A stretch of 7,987 nucleotides of DNA from Oscillospiraceae bacterium (GTDB lineage Bacteria; Bacillota; Clostridia; Oscillospirales; Oscillospiraceae), in contig JAQXJQ010000014.1 in the NCBI GenBank assembly GCA_029009035.1, positions 1-7,987 on the forward strand, in the 5' to 3' direction. Position numbers and translations under genes: made by a program. The notes below the pieces were generated by a model. The model worked only from the letters and a program-made list of their open reading frames with translations. It did no database searches and had not been told where the DNA came from. Position 1 is the first letter of the stretch, and every line of letters starts with the position of its first letter. Shown piece after piece: positions 1 to 7,160 of this stretch.

Positions 1-8
1 CTCCGACG

Positions 9-38
9 GGTGACTTTCTGCCCGACCAGAAAGTCACC
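9..38. repeat. Perfect 12-bp hairpin at the outer edge of repeat A
   Basis: GGTGACTTTCTG (9-20) pairs perfectly with CAGAAAGTCACC (27-38) around the six-base loop CCCGAC. There is no T-tract on either side, so it is not a classical intrinsic terminator. It is the intact version of the hairpin that the insertion sequence interrupts in repeat C near 7856. The outer arm (9-20) lies just beyond the part shared with repeat C. Confidence 0.85.
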
Positions 39-206
39 AAAGAGTCGCATAAGGGCTGCCGCCCTTAAGAAACCCGCTTGCACACTTCAACATCATCAAC
101 CATCACCGGCGCACGAAACCGGATACAACGGCAGCTTCGTATTTGCTGCCGCACAGCTCAGCGGCAAGGACACCCAGCGCCTCAGGATACCGCGCCTGGC
201 TTAAGG
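23..206 (-). repeat. Repeat A, inverted partner of repeat C at 7669-7853
   Basis: Read on the minus strand, this stretch matches 7669-7853 of the plus strand. The outermost 52 bases (23-74 against 7802-7853) are identical base for base. The remaining ~130 bases agree at roughly nine positions in ten by hand alignment, with one single-base indel near 80 and a variable patch at about 88-97. It carries a small palindrome, AAGGGC-TGCC-GCCCTT, at 51-66 and ends in the hairpin at 9-38. Both copies contain an open frame reading ARYP.AL.VLAAELCGS.YEA, but most differences between copies in that frame change the amino acid, so I do not call it a gene. The family is unknown to me; it behaves like a dispersed intergenic repeat. 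Confidence 0.85.
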
Positions 207-284
207 CAACGGAGGAACCGCTTGAGACACTCCGGCCAAAGCGCCGACTTGAGGTAGGATCGCATCGTACTGCGGGGCGGGATC

Positions 285-343
285 CATAAGGGTGCAACCC
301 TTATGCGTGTTTTTGGTTTCTTTTTGCACGAACAAAAAGAAAC
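285..343 (+). repeat. Repeat B, divergent two-hairpin element
   Basis: Two hairpins stand in tandem. CATAAGGG (285-292) pairs with CCCTTATG (298-305), and GTTTCTTTTTG (316-326) pairs perfectly with CAAAAAGAAAC (333-343) around loop CACGAA. The order and spacing copy the end of repeat C (an AAGGGC/GCCCTT hairpin, then a 12-bp hairpin starting GGTGACTTTC), although the stems differ in sequence. A third small stem, TCGCC/GGCGA, follows at 344-357. The longer head segment shared by A and C is not recognisable here. The element sits immediately upstream of the promoter at 373. Bases 207-284, between A and B, show nothing else I can interpret. Confidence 0.65.
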
Positions 344-372
344 TCGCCCGCAGGCGAAACGCCCCTTCATCC

Positions 373-401
373 TTGCGGCAGAGACAAAATAATGCTATAA
401 T
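373..401 (+). promoter_or_regulatory. Extended -10 promoter of the rluA-type operon
   Basis: TTGCGG (373-378) and a perfect TATAAT (396-401) are separated by 17 bases, and a TG at 393-394 makes an extended -10 (TGCTATAAT). Transcription should start near 408, giving a leader of about 32 bases before the ATG at 440. No operator-like dyad is evident beside it. Confidence 0.75.
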
Positions 402-439
402 CCCAACATACGGAACAAGGGAGAGGACTGTGGAGAGGG

Positions 440-1369
440 ATGCGCATCCGTTATCTCCAACTGCATATCACCCCGGAGCTGGATGCTCTGGAGGTCAACA
501 CCCTGCTGCGGCGGCATCTGGGCCTGTCGGGCACCGTGCTGCGGCGGATCAAGTGGCTGGAGGACGGCATCCTGCTGGATGGGGAACGGGTGACGGTACG
601 CCGCCGTGTTTCGGCGGGACAGACTCTCTCCGTCCGCCTATCCGATCCCCCGGATGCGGAGCAGCCTGTCCCCACCCCCGGGCCGCTGGACATTCTCTAC
701 GAAGATGAAGACCTGGTGGTCGTGAATAAGCAGCCGGGCATCCTCATTCACCCCAGCCACGGCCACTACGAGGACACACTGGGCAATTACCTCATGGCCC
801 ACTATGCCGCCTGCGACGACGGTGCGGGCTTCCACCCGGTGCACCGGCTGGACAAGGGCACCTCGGGCATTCTGGTGGCGGCCAAGCACCCCCACGGGCA
901 GGAGCGGCTGAAGGCGCAGCTCCACACCGGCGCGTTCCGCCGCCGCTATCTGGCGGTGTGCGAAGGCTGTCCCCCTCATCCGGAGGGGACTGTCGACGCC
1001 CCCATCGCCCTGAAGGACGGCTCCCTTATGGCCCGGGAAATACGCGCTGACGGGCAGAAGGCCATCACCCATTACCGCGTGCTGGACTGCGCCGGCGGAC
1101 GCTCCTTGGTGGAGCTGGAGCTGGAGACCGGGCGCACCCACCAGATCCGCTTACACATGGCCCACATCGGATGTCCCCTCACCGGGGACTTCCTCTACGG
1201 AAGGGAGGACACATCCCTCATCTCCCGCCCCGCCCTCCACTCGCGGCGCACCGATCTCATCCACCCCCTCACCGGCAGGGAGTTATCCTTTACAGCTCCT
1301 CTGCCCCAAGATATTTCATCTCTGATTGAAAGGAGTTTTCCCCATGGCAAAGAAAGAAGAGCGTTTTGA
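440..1369 (+). CDS. RluA-family RNA pseudouridine synthase
   Basis: The 309-residue product is a cytoplasmic enzyme that isomerises specific uridines in rRNA or tRNA to pseudouridine. The catalytic signature HRLDKGTSG lies at residues 135-143, with Asp138 as the expected nucleophile. A second family motif, GRTHQIRLHMAHIGCPLTGD, is at 231-250. Residues 1-70 resemble an S4 RNA-binding domain (LRRIKWLEDGILLDGERV). Length is normal for RluA/RluC/RluD relatives. GGAG at 432-435 supports the ATG at 440, although the spacing is short. It is the first gene after the promoter at 373 and overlaps the next gene by 26 bases, which suggests translational coupling. Family membership is clear; the sequence does not say which of the RluA, RluC, RluD or YjbO/YlyB-type specificities applies, so I give no symbol. 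Confidence 0.93.
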   Translation: MRIRYLQLHITPELDALEVNTLLRRHLGLSGTVLRRIKWLEDGILLDGERVTVRRRVSAGQTLSVRLSDPPDAEQPVPTPGPLDILYEDEDLVVVNKQPGILIHPSHGHYEDTLGNYLMAHYAACDDGAGFHPVHRLDKGTSGILVAAKHPHGQERLKAQLHTGAFRRRYLAVCEGCPPHPEGTVDAPIALKDGSLMAREIRADGQKAITHYRVLDCAGGRSLVELELETGRTHQIRLHMAHIGCPLTGDFLYGREDTSLISRPALHSRRTDLIHPLTGRELSFTAPLPQDISSLIERSFPHGKERRAF

Positions 1370-1529
1370 GGTCATTTACAATGAGGGCAATGGCCTGTCC
1401 AGTCCTGTGCGCAAGGTTTTGCTGGATACTGCCACCGGCGTGCAGTACCTTTTTGTAGAGGACGGCTACGCCGGCGGCCTGTGCCCCCTGCTGGACCGGG
1501 AGGGCAAGCCCCTGCTCTGGAATGTCTGA
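1344..1529 (+). CDS. Small DUF6440-like protein
   Basis: This encodes a 61-residue soluble protein beginning MAKKEERFEV. I start it at the ATG at 1344, because AAAGGAG (1329-1335) lies 8 bases upstream; a longer reading from TTG at 1326 would use codons that overlap that Shine-Dalgarno. The layout RFEVIYNEG, then TGVQYLFVEDGYAGG and LCPLLDREGKP, resembles the DUF6440 family, recalled from memory rather than searched. That family has no assigned function. There is no signal peptide or membrane segment. The start lies inside the end of the pseudouridine synthase gene in another frame, and the rhomboid gene follows after 18 bases, so the three are probably co-transcribed. Confidence 0.82.
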   Translation: MAKKEERFEVIYNEGNGLSSPVRKVLLDTATGVQYLFVEDGYAGGLCPLLDREGKPLLWNV

Positions 1530-1547
1530 TACACGGAGGTAACACAG

Positions 1548-2126
1548 ATGAAACACCCCACCATCAAACTCTCCTACAACGCCCCCGTGGCCCTGACCTT
1601 TGCCATTCTGGCCCTGCTGGCGCTGGTGGCCGACGGCATCACCGGCGGCTGGACCACCCGCAATCTCTTCTCCGTCTACCGCTGTTCCCTGTCCGACCCT
1701 CTGGCGTGGTTCCGTTTCTTCGGCCATGTGCTGGGACACAGCGGCTTCTCCCACTACATCGGCAACATCGTGCTCATTCTGGTGCTGGGCCCCAATCTGG
1801 AGGACCGCTTCGGCAGCTGGAATGTGCTGTGGGCCATCTTGCTCACCGCGCTGATCTCCGGCGTGGTCCAGTTCGTGTTCTTCCCCGGCTCTGCGCTTCT
1901 GGGCGCCTCCGGCATCGTGTTCATGATGATCCTGCTGTCCTCCTTCGGCGGGGTGCGCAACGGCATCATTCCCATCACCCTCATTCTGGTGGCCGTCTTC
2001 TATCTGGGCGGCGAGCTGTGGGACGCCATCTTCAAGCACGACAACATCTCCCAGCTCACCCACATTATCGGCGGTATCTGCGGCACCGTTCTGGGCTTCG
2101 CCCTGTCCGGAAAAAAACGGCATTGA
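1548..2126 (+). CDS. Rhomboid-family intramembrane serine protease
   Basis: The 192-residue polytopic membrane protein would cleave transmembrane segments of other proteins within the lipid bilayer. The catalytic pieces are in family order: HYIGN (residues 69-73, the HxxxN element contributing to the oxyanion hole), GASG (119-122) with Ser121 as nucleophile, and His172 in THIIGG as its partner. About six hydrophobic helices fit: near 12-30, 54-66, 71-86, 92-112, 118-152 (probably two) and 168-187. This is the minimal six-helix size, with no cytosolic or zinc-ribbon extension. GGAGG at 1535-1539, 8 bases before the ATG, fixes the start. It is the last gene of the operon from 373. Its substrate cannot be read from the sequence. 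I see no convincing terminator after it. Confidence 0.9.
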   Translation: MKHPTIKLSYNAPVALTFAILALLALVADGITGGWTTRNLFSVYRCSLSDPLAWFRFFGHVLGHSGFSHYIGNIVLILVLGPNLEDRFGSWNVLWAILLTALISGVVQFVFFPGSALLGASGIVFMMILLSSFGGVRNGIIPITLILVAVFYLGGELWDAIFKHDNISQLTHIIGGICGTVLGFALSGKKRH

Positions 2127-2145
2127 CGCCGTGATATTACTTTTA

Positions 2146-2157
2146 TGCATGGATGCA
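2146..2157. other. Short dyad upstream of the MFS promoter
   Basis: TGCAT-GG-ATGCA is a perfect 5-bp dyad with a two-base centre, too tight for an RNA hairpin but possible as a protein-binding site. It lies about 36 bases upstream of the -35 box at 2193, in an AT-rich stretch. Its role is speculative. Confidence 0.25.
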
Positions 2158-2192
2158 AACCTATATGTAATAAGATATCAGGCAGTTTATAG

Positions 2193-2221
2193 TTGACAAC
2201 ATTACCATAGAAAGGTAAAAT
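2193..2221 (+). promoter_or_regulatory. Consensus promoter of the MFS transporter unit
   Basis: A perfect TTGACA (2193-2198) is followed after exactly 17 bases by TAAAAT (2216-2221). The surroundings are AT-rich, in contrast to the GC-rich genes. Transcription should begin near 2228, about 340 bases ahead of the MFS start codon, so the transcript carries a long leader. This is the strongest-looking promoter in the window. Confidence 0.75.
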
Positions 2222-2227
2222 TGATAT

Positions 2228-2570
2228 AGTCTTTATGTGCAAACAGCGCATAAATGGCGTACTTATTAGAGGAGAGGATGTATGCTACAAGCCCAGGGCA
2301 CTGAACTCAGTGTCCGCAACCTGACAGGGTGCTCCGCCTTGTACCTGCGCAAGGTGAGATCCACCAGTTCCAAACGACCCCCGCGCGCTTCCGTTTCGAT
2401 CCGGATGGATCTTCGCTGACCGTTCCGCCGCAGGGCGGCGAGCGTAGCAGCAGTCCCATTGATCACATCACGATTGTACCGGACTCATCCTATGGAGAAA
2501 GCACTCCCTGCGGCGCAGGCCGCGACCGCTCTCTTCGGAGGGCAAAAATCTACTGTTATGAGGTGTTGTT
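2228..2570 (+). promoter_or_regulatory. Long hairpin-rich leader of the MFS gene (candidate structured RNA)
   Basis: The expected transcript opens with a 9-bp hairpin, TTTATGTGC (2232-2240) with GCGCATAAA (2246-2254), one wobble pair included. Further stems are 2296-2303/2308-2315, 2335-2341/2350-2356 (CGCCTTG with CAAGGTG), 2398-2402/2407-2411, 2425-2429/2434-2438, and GCTCTC-TTCG-GAGGGC at 2528-2543, whose UUCG tetraloop is closed by C-G. A longer-range pairing of GGGTGCT (2328-2334 region) with AGCA and CCC near 2448-2457 is possible. At 2508-2522 two mutually exclusive stems (CCTGC/GCAGG and GCGGC/GCCGC) overlap. No stem is followed by a T-tract. I do not recognise a known riboswitch or T-box core. 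It may be a regulatory leader, a stabilising 5' UTR, or a separate small RNA. Confidence 0.5.
2282..2419 (+). CDS. Possible 45-codon leader ORF
   Basis: An ATG at 2282 lies 7 bases after GGAG (2271-2274) and opens 45 codons ending in TGA at 2417-2419. The peptide starts MLQAQGTELSVRNL and is Arg/Ser-rich towards its end, with no membrane segment or known domain. A second ATG at 2278, overlapping in another frame, would give only eight residues. Several hairpins of the leader fall inside this frame. The ribosome binding site is good, but the codon pattern gives no support, so the frame may be incidental to a structured RNA. Confidence 0.22.
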   Translation: MLQAQGTELSVRNLTGCSALYLRKVRSTSSKRPPRASVSIRMDLR

Positions 2571-3881
2571 ATGCAACAGAAGACAAAGCTGGGCCTCAAC
2601 TTCGGTGTCCGTGGTTGGCTGCTCATGATCTTCGAATTCAGCGCTTTCGCTGTGTTCCAGGTCTTTACCAACTTCCCCATGAACATGCTGGGCGACTACT
2701 ACGGCGGCGCCCAGAACATCTCTCCCCTGCTGACCATCGGTACCCTGGTGGGCATCGTGATCCAGCTGATCCTGTCCAACCAGGTCGGTAAGATGAAGAG
2801 CGTGAAGCCTATGGTTCTGCTCTTCGGTCTGCTGACCCTGGTGTTTGCCTTTGGCGTGGCTGTGATCCATCCCGGCACCCTCTGGCTGGTGTGCTACTTC
2901 CTGGTGTGCGTGTTCTCCAACATCTACGGTATGTTTGGTATCGGCATCATCATCGGCCAGTGGTTCCCCACCCGCAAGGGCGTGTTTATGGGCGTTGCCA
3001 CTCTGATCTTCCCCGTTGTCAACGGTCTGATGGGTCCCTTCGCCGCCATGGTGTTCGGCGCCGGCGCTCCCAACCCCTTCAAGGGCTTCCTGCCCTACCT
3101 GATCTTCGGTGTGATCGGCTGGCTGATCGGCCTGATCTTCATCAAGGACTACCCCGAGCAGGTCGGCTGCTACCGTGATAACGACAAGACCTTCACCAAG
3201 GAGAAGGCCGACGCCATGCTGGCTGTCGAGATCGAGAACAAGAAGACCACCGTGTGGAAGCTTGGTCACACCCTGAAGTGCGGCCAGTTCTGGCTGATCA
3301 CCATCCCCATGGGCACTCTGCTGATGTGCTCCGTGGGCATGATGACCCAGACCTCCCAGATCATCGGCTCCTACCCCGGCCTGGAGTTCGGTAAGGTCAT
3401 GGGCATGGTCATGATCTTCGCTCTGATCGGCTCCTATGTCCTGGGCCTGGTGGACGGCAAGTTCGGCACCAAGACCGCCATCCTGATCTCCGAGATCGTC
3501 ATGCTGCTGTCCGGTATCCTGGGCGCCATCGGCAATCAGACCGCCACCATGATCTCCATCGTCCTGCTGGCCATCTTCATGGGCGCCGGCTCCAACTTCA
3601 CCGTGTCCGGCGCTGCTCAGTACTGGCGCCGTGAGGACTTCGCCACCGTGTTCGGTATTGTCAACCCCGTTGCCAATATCCTGCAGTGCATCGGCCCCGT
3701 CATGGTCGCCATGACCGTGTTCAGAGCCGTCACCCTGCCCTTCGCCCTGACCGCTGTGATCGCCGCCATCTCCATCGTCCTGGTTCTGCTGTTCAAGCCT
3801 GCCAAGGTGAAGGAAACCGACGACAAGTACCGTCAGGCTGCCGGCAAGGCTCTGGACGACGCTCTGGTGGGCCGCAAGTAA
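2571..3881 (+). CDS. MFS transporter, oxalate/formate antiporter-like
   Basis: The 436-residue inner-membrane protein has twelve predicted helices, near 14-32, 52-70, 80-99, 103-130, 137-165, 173-191, 237-258, 276-294, 302-319, 324-345, 357-382 and 387-407. A charged central loop spans about 192-236. WFPTRKGVFMG (131-141), after helix 4, and the helix 8-9 loop GLVDGKFGTK resemble the OFA branch of the major facilitator superfamily, which moves small organic acids. Helix 11 (NPVANILQCIGPV) has no Lys or Arg, unlike the oxalate carrier OxlT, so oxalate should not be assumed. GAGGTG (2560-2565) precedes the ATG. The gene stands alone between a strong promoter and a strong terminator. Its codons favour CGT and CGC for Arg, with no CGG, suggesting high expression. 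Substrate unknown. Confidence 0.85.
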   Translation: MQQKTKLGLNFGVRGWLLMIFEFSAFAVFQVFTNFPMNMLGDYYGGAQNISPLLTIGTLVGIVIQLILSNQVGKMKSVKPMVLLFGLLTLVFAFGVAVIHPGTLWLVCYFLVCVFSNIYGMFGIGIIIGQWFPTRKGVFMGVATLIFPVVNGLMGPFAAMVFGAGAPNPFKGFLPYLIFGVIGWLIGLIFIKDYPEQVGCYRDNDKTFTKEKADAMLAVEIENKKTTVWKLGHTLKCGQFWLITIPMGTLLMCSVGMMTQTSQIIGSYPGLEFGKVMGMVMIFALIGSYVLGLVDGKFGTKTAILISEIVMLLSGILGAIGNQTATMISIVLLAIFMGAGSNFTVSGAAQYWRREDFATVFGIVNPVANILQCIGPVMVAMTVFRAVTLPFALTAVIAAISIVLVLLFKPAKVKETDDKYRQAAGKALDDALVGRK

Positions 3882-3914
3882 TCCGGTGGACCCTCTCCCT
3901 CCTCTAACCGGGCA

Positions 3915-3937
3915 GCGCGGGATCTGCTCCCGCCGCT
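3915..3937. other. Hairpin downstream of the MFS gene
   Basis: GCGGGA (3917-3922) pairs with TCCCGC (3928-3933) around loop TCTGC, with possible extension outward through one bulge. No T-tract follows. It lies between the stop codon at 3881 and the true terminator at 3975 and could protect the 3' end of the message. Confidence 0.4.
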
Positions 3938-3974
3938 CATCATGATCCATAGGAATGCCGTTTACAATCACACG

Positions 3975-4008
3975 AAAGCCCCGGCTTGCTTGCAAGCCGG
4001 GGCTTTTT
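3975..4008 (+). terminator. Strong intrinsic terminator of the MFS gene
   Basis: AAAGCCCCGGCTTG (3975-3988) pairs perfectly with CAAGCCGGGGCTTT (3993-4006) around the four-base loop CTTG (3989-3992), and the T-run extends to 4008. A second T-run follows at 4015-4019. It lies about 94 bases after the stop codon and insulates the ABC gene from read-through. Confidence 0.93.
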
Positions 4009-4034
4009 GCCCCCTTTTTCAGAATAATCTGAAC

Positions 4035-4046
4035 AATTCATGAATT
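4035..4046. promoter_or_regulatory. Dyad upstream of the ABC promoter, possible operator
   Basis: AATTCATGAATT is a perfect 12-base palindrome ending 14 bases before the -35 box at 4061. After one mismatch the symmetry resumes for two more bases on each side. Its place suits an activator or repressor site, but no regulator gene lies in the window, so a link to ABC expression is inference. Confidence 0.35.
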
Positions 4047-4060
4047 ATTTGCCCGCTTCG

Positions 4061-4089
4061 TTGACAAAGGCCAACGGCAGGGATACACT
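4061..4089 (+). promoter_or_regulatory. Promoter of the ABC exporter gene
   Basis: A perfect TTGACA (4061-4066) and TACACT (4084-4089) are separated by 17 bases. The predicted start near 4096 leaves a short leader of about 30 bases before the ATG at 4126. Confidence 0.65.
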
Positions 4090-4125
4090 GCATGGTATCA
4101 ACTGTTTTTGAAAGGGAGCACTGCC

Positions 4126-7125
4126 ATGCTGAAATTGGTAGACATACGCAAAAGCTACACCGTGGGTGACAACACCGTCTATGCGCTGCGGGGCGTGGAT
4201 CTGGAGTTTCGGGAGAATGAGTTTGTCTCCATTCTCGGCCCCTCCGGCTGCGGCAAGACCACCACGCTGAATATCATCGGCGGTCTGGACCGCTACACCA
4301 GCGGCGACCTCATCATCAACGGCCGCTCCACCAAGGAGTATAAGGACAGCGACTGGGACGCCTACCGCAACCACTCCGTGGGCTTCGTGTTTCAGAACTA
4401 CAATCTGATCCCCCACCAGACCGTCCTGGCCAATGTGGAGCTGGCCCTCACCCTTGCCGGCGTATCCAAGGCCGAGCGCCGCCGCCGCGCCACCGAAGCG
4501 CTGAAAAAGGTGGGGCTGGGCGATCAGCTCCACAAAAAGCCCAACCAGATGTCCGGCGGTCAGATGCAGCGAGTGGCCATCGCCCGCGCCCTCATCAACG
4601 ACCCCAGCATCCTGCTGGCGGATGAGCCCACCGGCGCGCTGGACAGCGAGACCTCCGTGCAGGTCATGGAGCTGCTGAAGGAGGTGGCCAAGGACCGTCT
4701 GGTCATCATGGTCACCCATAACCCCGAGCTGGCGGAGGAGTACTCCACCCGCATCATCCGCCTCAAGGACGGCCAAGTCATCGGTGATACCAACCCCTAT
4801 CGCGGGGAAGAGAAGGCCCCCACCCTCACCGGAAAACAGGCCAGGTCCGGCAAAAAGACCTCCATGTCCTTTGCCACCGCCCTCTCCCTGTCTCTCAACA
4901 ACCTGATGACCAAGAAGGGCCGCACCGCTCTCACCAGCTTTGCCGGCTCCATCGGCATCATCGGCATCGCCCTGATCCTGTCCCTGTCCACCGGCATCAA
5001 CGGCTACATCAATCAGGTGCAGCAGGAGACCCTGTCCAGCTACCCCATCACCATCGACGCGGAGAGCGTGGACATGGGCGCCATGATGGTCTCTCTCATG
5101 GGTGCACACCACAAAAACGACGTGGTGCATGAGGAGGGCCGGGTATACTCCTCCACCGTCATGTATGACATGATGGACTCCATGCTCAACGCCGAGACCT
5201 CCACCAACAACCTGAAGGCATTCAAGGAGTATCTGGACAGCGGAGAGAGCGCCATCACCGATCTGGCCAACATCCACTACAGCTACGACTTCGACTTTGA
5301 CATCTACACCAAGGACAGCGACGGCGCCATCATCAAAAGCGATGTGATCTCCTTGATGCAGCAGGCCATGTCCTCCATGTACGGCGGCGACTACTCCTCC
5401 TTCTTCAACTCCTCCATGGGTTCCATGTACAACAACCTCGATGTGTGGGAGGAGCTGCTCCCCGGCGAGGACGGCGCCCTTGTGGGCCAGCAGGTGTTGG
5501 ACCAGTATGACCTCATCCACGGCGCCTGGCCGAAGAATTACGACGAAGTGGTGCTCTTCGTGGACCCCAACAACGAGATCTCCGACATGATGCTCTACGC
5601 CCTGGGACTCATCTCCGCCCAGGAGATGAACGACGCTCTTTCCTCCATGGCGGACGGCGCCAAGGTGGACGCAGAGCAGATGAGCTGGAGCTATGAGGAT
5701 CTGTGCGGCATCCAGTTCAAGATGCTGCTGCCCGCAGAGTATTACCAGTACGACTCCTCCACCGGAGGCTATGTGGATATGTCTGTCACCGAGACCGGCA
5801 TGGACTTCCTCTACAACAGCGAAGATGTGGGCATCCCCCTGAAGGTGGTGGGCATCGCCCGTCCCAACCCCGACGCCACCTCCACCATGGTCAACGGTGC
5901 CATCGGCTACACCTCCGCCCTCACCCGCTATGCCATTGACACCACCACCGAAATGGATGTGGTGAAGCAGCAGATGGCGCACCCCGACACCGATGTGCTC
6001 CTCAACCTCCCCTTCGCCACCGGTGACGAGGTGGAGCCCACCGACGAGGAAAAGCAGATCGCCATCACCGAGGAGCTCTCCAACCGCGCTGTCACCGAAA
6101 AGGCCGCTGCCTACATTGATGTGATGAGCCGGGCCGGCGACCAGTATGTCGCCTCCATCGTGGCTCAGCAGATGGAGGGTCTCACCCGCCAGTCTATTGA
6201 GGAGATGATCGTTCGGCAGTACGCCTCCGAGATGGGTGTGGACGGCGAGACCGTGTCCGGTTACATCGCCAAAATGAGCGACGAGGAGCTTTTCTCCCAG
6301 GTGGAAAAGGCCATCGAGCAGCAGGTCCGCGAGCAGTACGCCGCCGGCGTGAAGCAGCAGATGGGCGCACTGAGTCAGGATCAGCTTGCCTCCATGCTGG
6401 ACAGCTCCCTCACCGGCGTCTCCGCCAACCCCTACATGCCCGCTCAGCTCTTTGAGGCATGGCAGTTCAACTATCTCTATGACAACTATATGCCTGCCAC
6501 CCTCTCCCACTCCACCTACGAGGACAATCTGGACCGGCTGGGCTATGTGGACCCCGCCGCTCCCTCCTCCATGAGCATCTATGTCTCCACCTTCGCGGAC
6601 AAGGACACGATCGCCGGCCTCATTAAGGAGTACAACAACACCGTGTCCGAGGAGGATGAGATCAGCTACACCGACTATGTGGCCCTGCTCATGAGCTCCG
6701 TGACCAGCATCATCAGCGGCATCAGCTACCTGCTCATCGCCTTTGTGTCCATCTCTCTGGTGGTGTCCTCCATCATGATCGGCATTATCACCTATATCTC
6801 CGTGCTGGAGCGCACCAAGGAGATTGGCATTCTCCGCGCCGTAGGCGCCTCCAAGCGGGATATCTCCCGGGTGTTCAATGCGGAGACCCTTATTGTGGGC
6901 CTGGGCGCCGGCGTCATCGGCATTGTGGTGACATTGCTGCTCACCCTCCCCATCAACGCCATTCTCTTCCACTTTACGGGGATCCCCGGTCTGAAGGCCA
7001 TCCTCCCCTGGCAGGGAGGGGTGATCCTGATCGCCATCAGCGCAGTGCTCACCATCATCGCCGGTCTCATTCCCTCCCGTGTGGCTGCACGCAAGGACCC
7101 CGTGGAGGCCCTCAGAAGCGAGTAA
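4126..7125 (+). CDS. Fused ABC exporter: ATPase plus FtsX/MacB-like permease
   Basis: The 999-residue protein joins a cytoplasmic ATPase to a membrane permease. ATPase, about 1-225: Walker A GPSGCGKTT (38-46), Q-loop Gln90, signature MSGGQ (142-146), Walker B ILLADEP (162-168), D-loop ALD (171-173) and switch His198. The first membrane helix is near 272-289. An extracytoplasmic region of about 565 residues follows, including a helical, Gln/Glu-rich part at about 640-760. Three more helices lie near 861-889, 921-949 and 965-984, with the MacB/FtsX hallmark ERTKEIGILRAVGASKRDI at 895-913. AAGGGAG (4112-4118) supports the ATG at 4126; a TTG at 4108 would precede that site. Four helices in this arrangement fit mechanotransmission-type exporters that work as dimers. 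The cargo (peptide, antimicrobial or lipid) is not evident. It is monocistronic. Confidence 0.9.
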   Translation: MLKLVDIRKSYTVGDNTVYALRGVDLEFRENEFVSILGPSGCGKTTTLNIIGGLDRYTSGDLIINGRSTKEYKDSDWDAYRNHSVGFVFQNYNLIPHQTVLANVELALTLAGVSKAERRRRATEALKKVGLGDQLHKKPNQMSGGQMQRVAIARALINDPSILLADEPTGALDSETSVQVMELLKEVAKDRLVIMVTHNPELAEEYSTRIIRLKDGQVIGDTNPYRGEEKAPTLTGKQARSGKKTSMSFATALSLSLNNLMTKKGRTALTSFAGSIGIIGIALILSLSTGINGYINQVQQETLSSYPITIDAESVDMGAMMVSLMGAHHKNDVVHEEGRVYSSTVMYDMMDSMLNAETSTNNLKAFKEYLDSGESAITDLANIHYSYDFDFDIYTKDSDGAIIKSDVISLMQQAMSSMYGGDYSSFFNSSMGSMYNNLDVWEELLPGEDGALVGQQVLDQYDLIHGAWPKNYDEVVLFVDPNNEISDMMLYALGLISAQEMNDALSSMADGAKVDAEQMSWSYEDLCGIQFKMLLPAEYYQYDSSTGGYVDMSVTETGMDFLYNSEDVGIPLKVVGIARPNPDATSTMVNGAIGYTSALTRYAIDTTTEMDVVKQQMAHPDTDVLLNLPFATGDEVEPTDEEKQIAITEELSNRAVTEKAAAYIDVMSRAGDQYVASIVAQQMEGLTRQSIEEMIVRQYASEMGVDGETVSGYIAKMSDEELFSQVEKAIEQQVREQYAAGVKQQMGALSQDQLASMLDSSLTGVSANPYMPAQLFEAWQFNYLYDNYMPATLSHSTYEDNLDRLGYVDPAAPSSMSIYVSTFADKDTIAGLIKEYNNTVSEEDEISYTDYVALLMSSVTSIISGISYLLIAFVSISLVVSSIMIGIITYISVLERTKEIGILRAVGASKRDISRVFNAETLIVGLGAGVIGIVVTLLLTLPINAILFHFTGIPGLKAILPWQGGVILIAISAVLTIIAGLIPSRVAARKDPVEALRSE

Positions 7126-7160
7126 CCAAACATCCCGCAAATCAGAACAGCGGGCAAACG

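Noticed and set aside
1290..2150. 286-codon open frame antisense to the DUF6440-like and rhomboid genes
   Set aside because: Hydrophilic low-complexity shadow; the plus-strand rhomboid has its full catalytic set and a good ribosome binding site.
2320..2340. T-box-like AGGGTG...CCGC string in the MFS leader
   Set aside because: The conserved AGGGTGGNACCGCG core is not matched, and there is no specifier stem or T-tract terminator, so I do not call a T-box.
2556..3995. 479-codon open frame antisense to the MFS gene
   Set aside because: It shows the same Asp/His/Gln/Gly-rich shadow composition, runs through the real terminator at 3975, and lacks membrane or catalytic features.
4108..4125. Longer N-terminus of the ABC protein from TTG at 4108
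   Set aside because: The upstream codons cover the Shine-Dalgarno AAGGGAG, and the homologous ATPase fold begins at MLKLVDIRKSY, matching the ATG at 4126.
4090..4129. Stem GCATGG/CCATGC that would cover the ABC start codon
   Set aside because: The left arm lies directly after the -10 box at 4084-4089 and would be largely outside the native transcript, which should begin near 4096.
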